This document shows, one piece after another, positions 57,706-64,000 of a stretch of DNA of 64,000 nt. The translations under genes were made by a program, and so were the position numbers. This DNA comes from Sphingomonas morindae (GTDB lineage: Bacteria; Pseudomonadota; Alphaproteobacteria; Sphingomonadales; Sphingomonadaceae), in the NCBI RefSeq assembly GCF_023822065.1, contig NZ_CP084930.1, forward strand, positions 62,001 through 126,000, given 5' to 3'. Positions within the stretch are counted from its first letter, which is position 1. Each line of letters starts with the position of its first letter. The notes below the pieces were generated by a model. The model saw only the letters and a program-made list of their open reading frames with translations, was not told where the DNA came from and did not search any database.

Positions 57706-59157
57706 CTAGACGGGCGCGTCGATCGAGCGCGGCGGCTCGGAGAACCAGCGTGGGCCGGTCTCGGTCATGTGGAAGCAATCCTCCAGCCGCACGCCGAATT
57801 CGCCCGGCAGATAGAGGCCCGGCTCGTCGGAGAAGCACATGCCCGCCGCCAGCGGGGTGGTTTCGCCATGGACGAGGTTCACCGGCTCATGCCCGTCGAG
57901 CCCGATGCCATGGCCGGTGCGGTGCGACAGCCCCGGCAGGCCATAGCCCGGGCCATAGCCGAGCGACTCATAATAGCGGCGCACGGCATCGTCGACGCTG
58001 CCCGCGGGCGCGCCGATCCGCGCGGCGGCGAAGGCGATGCGCTGGCCCCGCGCCACCGCCTCCCACACCGTGCGCTGCCGGGCGCTGGCGCCGCCGGGCA
58101 CGAAGCTGCGCGACACGTCCGACTGATAGCCGAGCACGGTGCAGCCGCAATCCATCAGCACCATCGCGCCCGCGCGGACGCGCTGCGGCGCGTGCGAGCC
58201 ATGGGGCAGCGCCGCCGCGGGGCCGATCAGCACCAGGCTGAACTCGGGCTCGCCGCCCAGCGCGCGGGTCGCCGCGTCCATCGCCTTGCCGATCGTCTCG
58301 GGCGTCATATCGTCGCGGACGCGCGGCACGACATGGCGATAGGCGGCGATGGTGATGTCGGTCGCGCGCTGCATCAGCGCCAGCTCGGCGGGCGATTTGC
58401 GCATCCGGCAGCCGCGCACCAGCCCCGCGCCCGAAACCAGCGCCACGCCCGGCAGCGCCGTCCGCAGCCCGTCGACCGCGAAGAAGCGCACCGTCTCCTC
58501 GATCGCGACCGGCCCCTCGGCGGCGCCGCGCGCGCGCAGCATCCGCGCGACGAGCGCATGCGGATTCTCGTCCTCCTGCCAGGTCTGCACCTCGGCGGGC
58601 ACGGCCAGCGTCTCGCGCACCGAGGGCGCCTCGAAAAAGGGCGTGACGATCGCCACCGGCCCGTCCGCCGGAATCACCGCGGCGGTCAGCCGCTCGGAGC
58701 GGAACCAGCGCACCCCCGTGAAATAGGTGAGCGACGAGCCCGCCTCGACCAGCAGCGCGCGGACGCCCTGGCCCCGCATCGCGCGCTGCACGGCGGCGAT
58801 CCGCGCGCCATGTTCGGCGGGGCTGATCGGCACCGCGCGGCCGGGCAGCGGCGCCAGCCCGGCGGCATCCGCCTCGGCCAGATCCTCGGGCCCGGCCGCC
58901 GCGCCCGCCCCCGCCGGCGCGCCGGCCCCGGACGGCGCGGCGGGCGCGGCGGCGAGGCGCCCGCCCCCGGCCAGCAGCGCCAGCCCGGCCGTCACCACGC
59001 CGCGCCGCCCCGGCGATACCGCCCGGCCCGCGCCGCGCGCGGCGGCGGCCGCCACCGCCGGCCTCGGCTCCGCGACCCGCTCCGCGCCCCTGTCCGCCGC
59101 CCCGCTCGGGCGCGACGCCGCCCGCCCGCCAGGATCTTCACCACGCCGCTCGTCCAT
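57706..59157 (-). CDS. M24 family Xaa-Pro peptidase with probable Tat signal
   Basis: 483 residues. The N-terminal region contains a GRRGVVTAGLALLAGGGRLA stretch, a twin-arginine-like signal with a hydrophobic core (about 50-75), so it is probably exported. After a linker comes an N-terminal creatinase-like domain (about 120-240, SLTYFTGVRWFRSERLTAAV) and the pita-bread catalytic domain (about 250-480). Metal ligands are visible: MDCGCTVLGYQSDVSRSF with the two Asp, SHRTGHGIGLDGHEP with the His, SDEPGLYLPGEFGVRLEDC with the two Glu. The start at 59157 has GGGGAG 8 bases upstream. Two extra copies of its 3' end lie downstream. It is the upstream gene of an intergenic stretch and next to GST. 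Confidence 0.88.
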   Translation of the reverse strand: MDERRGEDPGGRAASRPSGAADRGAERVAEPRPAVAAAAARGAGRAVSPGRRGVVTAGLALLAGGGRLAAAPAAPSGAGAPAGAGAAAGPEDLAEADAAGLAPLPGRAVPISPAEHGARIAAVQRAMRGQGVRALLVEAGSSLTYFTGVRWFRSERLTAAVIPADGPVAIVTPFFEAPSVRETLAVPAEVQTWQEDENPHALVARMLRARGAAEGPVAIEETVRFFAVDGLRTALPGVALVSGAGLVRGCRMRKSPAELALMQRATDITIAAYRHVVPRVRDDMTPETIGKAMDAATRALGGEPEFSLVLIGPAAALPHGSHAPQRVRAGAMVLMDCGCTVLGYQSDVSRSFVPGGASARQRTVWEAVARGQRIAFAAARIGAPAGSVDDAVRRYYESLGYGPGYGLPGLSHRTGHGIGLDGHEPVNLVHGETTPLAAGMCFSDEPGLYLPGEFGVRLEDCFHMTETGPRWFSEPPRSIDAPV

Positions 59158-59272
59158 CCTCGTCTCCCCGCTCGGCCGGCCGCCCCCCGCGCCGGCGCCG
59201 GGCCGGCCCTGCGGAGACCGGGCCTGCGGCGGCCGGGCCTCAAGCGGCCGGGCCGCCCGGGAGCGGGGCCGC

Positions 59273-59899
59273 TCAGGCATAGGCATAGGCGCCGCCCCGT
59301 TCGAGCGCGGCCTGATAGGCGGGGCGGGCATGGATCCGCGCCAGCCAGTCGGCGATATGGGGTCGGCCGTGGAGCAGCCCGGCGCGACGCACCGCCGCCT
59401 CGAGCGGAAAGCTCATCATCACGTCGGCGGCGGTGAAGTCCGCGCCCGCGAACCAGGGCCGGTCGGCCAGCATCGCCTCGACATAGTCGAAATGCACCGC
59501 CGCCATCGGCCGGAACCGCCGGACCGCCGCCCGCCCCAGCAGCGGCACGCGGCGCAGCACCAGCATCACCAGCAGCACCGGCATCAGCGAGCCCTCGGCA
59601 TAATGGAGAAAATGCCGATAGCGCAGCGCCGCCGCCCGCTCCGCCGGCGCGCCGAGCCGGCCGCCCGCGCGCTCCACCAGATACTCCACGATCGCGCCCG
59701 TCTCGGCGAGCGTCAGATCGCCATCCTGGAGCAGCGGCGCCTTGCCCAGCGGATGCACGCGGCGCAGCGCGGGCGGCGCCAGCATCGTCTTGGGGTCGCG
59801 CGCATAGCGCACCACCTCATAGGCGAAGCCCAATTCCTCCATCAGCCAGATCAGCCGGTGCGAGCGGCTATTCTCGAGATGATGGAGGCGGAGCGTCAC
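59273..59899 (-). CDS. Glutathione S-transferase family protein
   Basis: 208 residues: thioredoxin-like domain (1-78, LHHLENSRSHRLIWLMEELG; GKAPLLQDGDLTLAETGAIV with the conserved ETGAI motif) and a helical domain (about 90-205). Detoxifying conjugation or isomerase chemistry with glutathione is expected. The start overlaps the recA end region closely (4 bases apart), so recA and this gene are likely one transcript. Specific class not determined. Confidence 0.9.
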   Translation of the reverse strand: MTLRLHHLENSRSHRLIWLMEELGFAYEVVRYARDPKTMLAPPALRRVHPLGKAPLLQDGDLTLAETGAIVEYLVERAGGRLGAPAERAAALRYRHFLHYAEGSLMPVLLVMLVLRRVPLLGRAAVRRFRPMAAVHFDYVEAMLADRPWFAGADFTAADVMMSFPLEAAVRRAGLLHGRPHIADWLARIHARPAYQAALERGGAYAYA

Positions 59900-59903
59900 C
59901 GCG

Positions 59904-60992
<1,089 letters not shown>

Positions 60993-61077
60993 AGCCGTCC
61001 TCCTGAGCTTAGAGGGCCACGGCGCGGGTGTCGATGCGCGGGGGCCTTACCCCGCATGTATCGCTTTCGTTCTCTCG

Positions 61078-61092
61078 GAACAAGTGTGGAAC
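61078..61092 (-). promoter_or_regulatory. LexA SOS box of recA
   Basis: GTTCCACACTTGTTC on the minus strand is a perfect GTTC-N7-GTTC, the alphaproteobacterial LexA operator. It lies 86 bases before the recA GTG, as expected for a regulated SOS gene. Confidence 0.85.
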
Positions 61093-61158
61093 ACCGCAGG
61101 CGAGGATTTTTCTCAGCCGGGGTGTCGCCGCGCTCCGCCGCCGGCCGGCGGGGCGCGC

Positions 61159-61512
61159 TCAGCCGATCGCGTCGACCGCGCGCTCGACATCGGACAGGGT
61201 GAAGGGCTTGGCCAGCACCGGCGCGCCGGCATGGCGGGCGGGCGGCGGCTCGGTATGGCCGCCGGTCGCGAGCAGGAAGGGAATGCCCTGGTCGGCCAGC
61301 GCGTCGGCCGCCGGCCAGCAGGCCTCGCCGCCGCGCAGATGCACGTCGAGGATCGCCAGATCGAAGCCGCCCGCGTCGATCCGCGCCACCGCGTCGGGCA
61401 CGGTTTCGGCGGTGCCCGCGATGCTATGGCCGAGGCTGTCGAGAAAATCCTCGAGCATCATGGCGATGAGGCTTTCGTCTTCGATGATGAGGATGGAACG
61501 GGATGCAGTCAT
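61159..61512 (-). CDS. Single-domain response regulator
   Basis: 117 residues, only a receiver domain: SILIIEDESLIAMMLEDFLD at 6-25, DLAILDVHLRGGE with the phosphorylated Asp near 53, GIPFLLATGGHTE, and the switch Lys in VLAKPFTL near 100. No output domain, so it acts by protein binding. It is adjacent to cckA on the same strand, 38 bases away, and could be part of that phosphorelay, by analogy to CpdR or DivK. It is not clearly either of them. Confidence 0.85.
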   Translation of the reverse strand: MTASRSILIIEDESLIAMMLEDFLDSLGHSIAGTAETVPDAVARIDAGGFDLAILDVHLRGGEACWPAADALADQGIPFLLATGGHTEPPPARHAGAPVLAKPFTLSDVERAVDAIG

Positions 61513-61550
61513 GCGCCCGCCATGCCCTGCCCGCCGGGCCGCCACAAGCC

Positions 61551-63995
61551 CTATCTCGCCTCGCTCCGGCCGAGCGCGTCGCGCGCCGCCTCCGCCAGTT
61601 GCTGCACGGAGAAGGGCTTGGGAAGAAACGAAATATTCTCCAGGCTGATGGATTTTCGCAGCTGTTCCTCGGCATAGCCGGACATGAATAGGACAGGCAG
61701 GCGCGGAAAACGCTCGCGCGCCAGCCCCGCCATGGTCGGCCCGTCCATGCTCGGCATCATCACGTCGGAGATGAGCAGGTCGAAATGGCCGCCCTCGGCG
61801 GTCACCTGCGCCAGCACCTCCAGCCCCTCCTCGCCATTGGCGGCGGTGCGCACCTGATAGCCCTGGCGGGTGAGCGCGCGCTCCGCCACCGAGCGCACCA
61901 TGTCCTCGTCCTCCACCACCAGGATCGATCCCGAGCCCCACAGCGCCGGCGCCGGCTTGTCGCGCTCCACCACCGCCTCGGGCGCCGCCGCCCCCTCGAA
62001 CACGGGCAGGTAGATGACGAAGGAGGTGCCGCGCCCCAGCTCGGAATCGGCGAAGATGAAGCCGCCCGACTGTTTGACGATGCCATAGACGGTCGACAGT
62101 CCCAGCCCGGTGCCCTTGCCCACCTCTTTGGTGGTGAAGAAGGGCTCGAAGATCTTGGGCAGGTCGGCGGGCGCGATGCCGGTGCCGGTGTCGGTCACCG
62201 AAAGCGCGGTATAGTCGCCGATCGGGAGGATGTCGGATCCCAGCCGCCGCACCTCGGCGGCGGATACGCTATAGGTCCGCACCGTGATCGTGCCGCCATC
62301 GGGCATGGCGTCGCGCGCGTTCACCGCGAGATTGACGATCACCTGCTCCAGCTGGCCGGGATCGGCGCGCACCGCCCCCAGCGCGCGGCCATGGCTGATC
62401 TCGAGATGCGTCTTGTCGCCCAGCAGCCGCTTGAGCAGGTTGGACACTTCGGACACGACATCGGGCAGCTGCAGCGTCTGCGGCCGCAGCGTCTGCTGGC
62501 GCGAAAAGGCGAGCAGCTGCCGCGTCAGCCCGGCCGCGCGATTGGCATTGTGGCGGATCTGGTGGATATCGTCATAATCGCTGTCGCCGGGCGTGTGGCG
62601 CATCAGCATGAGATCGCAATGGCCGATCAGCGCGGTCAGGATGTTGTTGAAATCGTGCGCGATGCCACCGGCGAGCTGGCCCACCGCCTGCATCTTGTTG
62701 GCCTGGTTCACCTGCCGCTTGAGCCGCGTCTCCTCGCCCGAATCCTTGAGGCTCAGCAGCACCGCCGCCGGCCCCAGGCCGCGCGCGGAGGCGACGGTGA
62801 GCGACACCGCCTCCTCGGGCCGCCGCGCCAGCCGCACCGCGATGTCGCCCGAGAGGATCGGGCTCTGCCCCGCCAGCGCGGTGGGCGGCTTGGAGCCGGC
62901 GAAGCGGCGCACCGCGTCCGCCACCGCCGCCTTGTCCTCCTTGACGACGAGATCGCCGGGATAGATGGGCCGCTCCTCCTCGGCGATGCCCGCCGCGCGC
63001 GCGAAGGCGGCGTTGAGGAACAGGAAGCGGCCGTCGCGGTCGACCAGCGCGAGGCCCAGCGGCAGCATGCCGAGCAGATCGTAGACGTCGGACGGCTTGG
63101 TCGCGGCGGCGGCGGCGAGCGCGCTGGGATCGCCGGGATCGTCGAACAGCAGCATCAGCGCGGCGCCGCGCGCGGCATCGTCGCCCTCCAGCGGCACGTG
63201 CAGCAGCCGCAGCGGATCGCGCCCCTCCTCGCGGGCGAAGCGGAGCGCGCCCTGCTCGGTCTGGCCGAGCAGCGCCGTGAAGTCGCGCCCCTCCACGGAC
63301 GCGCCCGCCGCGCCCAGCGCGCGCGCCGCGAACACGCGGTTGGCGGCCAGCACCCGGCCGCGCTCGTCGGCCAGCGCCACCATCAGCCCCACCCGGCCCA
63401 GCCGGTCGCCAAAGCCGCCGCCGATCAGCGCCGCGGCCTGGTCGCGCAGGCCGCCGCGTCCGTCCGATACGCGCCACAGGAGATGATCCTCGCCGGTGCC
63501 GACGCGCTGCGCCGAAAGCCGGATGCCCGTCGGCCCCATCAGCATCTCGGCGGCGCCGTCGCGCCACGCCTCGGTGCCGACATCGGCGATCGCCTCACTC
63601 TCCACCGCCAGCCCCGGCATGTCCGGCGGCACCGCGCTCGGCCCGAAGCGGTCGAGATAGGCGCGGTTGGCGAACAGCAGCCGGCCGGCACGATCGGTGA
63701 TCGCCACCGGCTCCTGCCCGATGTCGAGCGCGGCGCGGATCAGCGCGCGATCGGTATCGCCGCCACGCGCGATCCGCGACCGGCCCGAGGCGCGGCCCGC
63801 CACCAGCGCGATCGCGATCACCACGCCGAAGCCGATCAGGAAGCCCAGGCCGAAATGCCAGTTGCCGATCGCCTGCGCGATCAGCACCGCCGAGGCGATG
63901 CCGAGCAGCGCCACCCCGATCGCGATCACGCGGCCGGCGTCCAGCCGCTGGGCGAAGGGCGAAGCATCGGACACGGAGCGGGTCAGCGTGCGCAT
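61551..63995 (-). CDS. cckA: CckA-type hybrid histidine kinase
   Basis: 814 residues. Two membrane helices near 24-45 and 48-68, two to three PAS-like domains (about 85-390), a phosphoacceptor domain with [20 protein letters not shown] (His near 444), an ATPase domain with [10 protein letters not shown] and [20 protein letters not shown], and a C-terminal receiver with [20 protein letters not shown] (Asp near 747). In Caulobacter CckA passes phosphate through ChpT to CtrA to control the cell cycle. The start codon is at 63995, five bases from the window edge, so the ribosome binding site is not visible. The next gene on the same strand is the single-domain regulator. Confidence 0.95.
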   Translation of the reverse strand: MRTLTRSVSDASPFAQRLDAGRVIAIGVALLGIASAVLIAQAIGNWHFGLGFLIGFGVVIAIALVAGRASGRSRIARGGDTDRALIRAALDIGQEPVAITDRAGRLLFANRAYLDRFGPSAVPPDMPGLAVESEAIADVGTEAWRDGAAEMLMGPTGIRLSAQRVGTGEDHLLWRVSDGRGGLRDQAAALIGGGFGDRLGRVGLMVALADERGRVLAANRVFAARALGAAGASVEGRDFTALLGQTEQGALRFAREEGRDPLRLLHVPLEGDDAARGAALMLLFDDPGDPSALAAAAATKPSDVYDLLGMLPLGLALVDRDGRFLFLNAAFARAAGIAEEERPIYPGDLVVKEDKAAVADAVRRFAGSKPPTALAGQSPILSGDIAVRLARRPEEAVSLTVASARGLGPAAVLLSLKDSGEETRLKRQVNQANKMQAVGQLAGGIAHDFNNILTALIGHCDLMLMRHTPGDSDYDDIHQIRHNANRAAGLTRQLLAFSRQQTLRPQTLQLPDVVSEVSNLLKRLLGDKTHLEISHGRALGAVRADPGQLEQVIVNLAVNARDAMPDGGTITVRTYSVSAAEVRRLGSDILPIGDYTALSVTDTGTGIAPADLPKIFEPFFTTKEVGKGTGLGLSTVYGIVKQSGGFIFADSELGRGTSFVIYLPVFEGAAAPEAVVERDKPAPALWGSGSILVVEDEDMVRSVAERALTRQGYQVRTAANGEEGLEVLAQVTAEGGHFDLLISDVMMPSMDGPTMAGLARERFPRLPVLFMSGYAEEQLRKSISLENISFLPKPFSVQQLAEAARDALGRSEAR

Positions 63996-64000
63996 CCCCT

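Noticed and set aside
57652-59436. 594-codon plus frame over the M24 gene and its duplicated end
   Set aside because: Antisense frame to the M24 peptidase, whose metal ligands are visible on the other strand.

Overview
The window looks like chromosomal DNA of an alphaproteobacterium of the Sphingomonadaceae (Sphingomonas-like). It has very high GC. It carries the nifR3/dusB-ntrB-ntrC-ntrY-ntrX block, a fused ispDF gene, cckA, an alphaproteobacterial GTTC-N7-GTTC SOS box in front of recA, a class II DAHP synthase and an Oar-like TonB-dependent receptor. The genus is inferred from gene content, not from a marker sequence.

Layout. 1-2270: end of wecB, class II DAHP synthase and tRNA-Glu. 2271-5571: accessory stretch with a lower-GC gene for a probable type I-secreted protein and gene debris. 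5572-9640: three membrane-protein genes (DUF389, CPA1 Na+/H+ antiporter, DUF2254). 9937-18500: small accessory genes: an SDR reductase divergent from an XRE/MmyB-like regulator, a secreted protein divergent from a free-standing deaminase-fold protein, a GlxA-type regulator divergent from two alpha/beta hydrolases and a crotonase, and an acyltransferase. 19544-25357: tRNA-Ile2, a WalW-like deacetylase coupled to a PAS histidine kinase, an Lrp regulator, a TPR protein and YaaA. 25400-34920: conserved core with ntrX-ntrY, ntrC-ntrB-dusB, and divergent ispDF, a small exported protein and cinA. 35180-46246: Oar-like receptor, RatA/COQ10-like protein, lipA, carbonic anhydrase, ettA, and a GH130 gene beside a GT4 fusion. 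46525-49345: small lipoprotein, Stv-like protein, tRNA-Pro and a diguanylate cyclase. 49517-52476: decayed prophage remnant at the 3' end of tRNA-Met, bounded by a 19-bp direct repeat. 52680-63995: DUF3775, a coupled kup/nucleotidyltransferase/LigT operon, DUF3072, an M24 peptidase gene with two extra broken copies of its 3' end around a DUF4440 gene, GST, recA, a single-domain receiver and cckA.

Working together: NtrBC and NtrYX form the nitrogen-sensing module, co-directional with dusB. CckA heads the cell-cycle phosphorelay. Kup and the CPA1 antiporter handle K+ and Na+/H+. The GT4 fusion and GH130 probably act on one mannose-containing glycan. The most unusual points are the orphan HAE/PCxxC deaminase-fold protein (12619-13134), the tRNA-Met prophage scar, the triplicated 3' end of the M24 gene, and the secreted protein with DGS-type repeats. 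No CRISPR array, rRNA operon or intact insertion sequence was seen.
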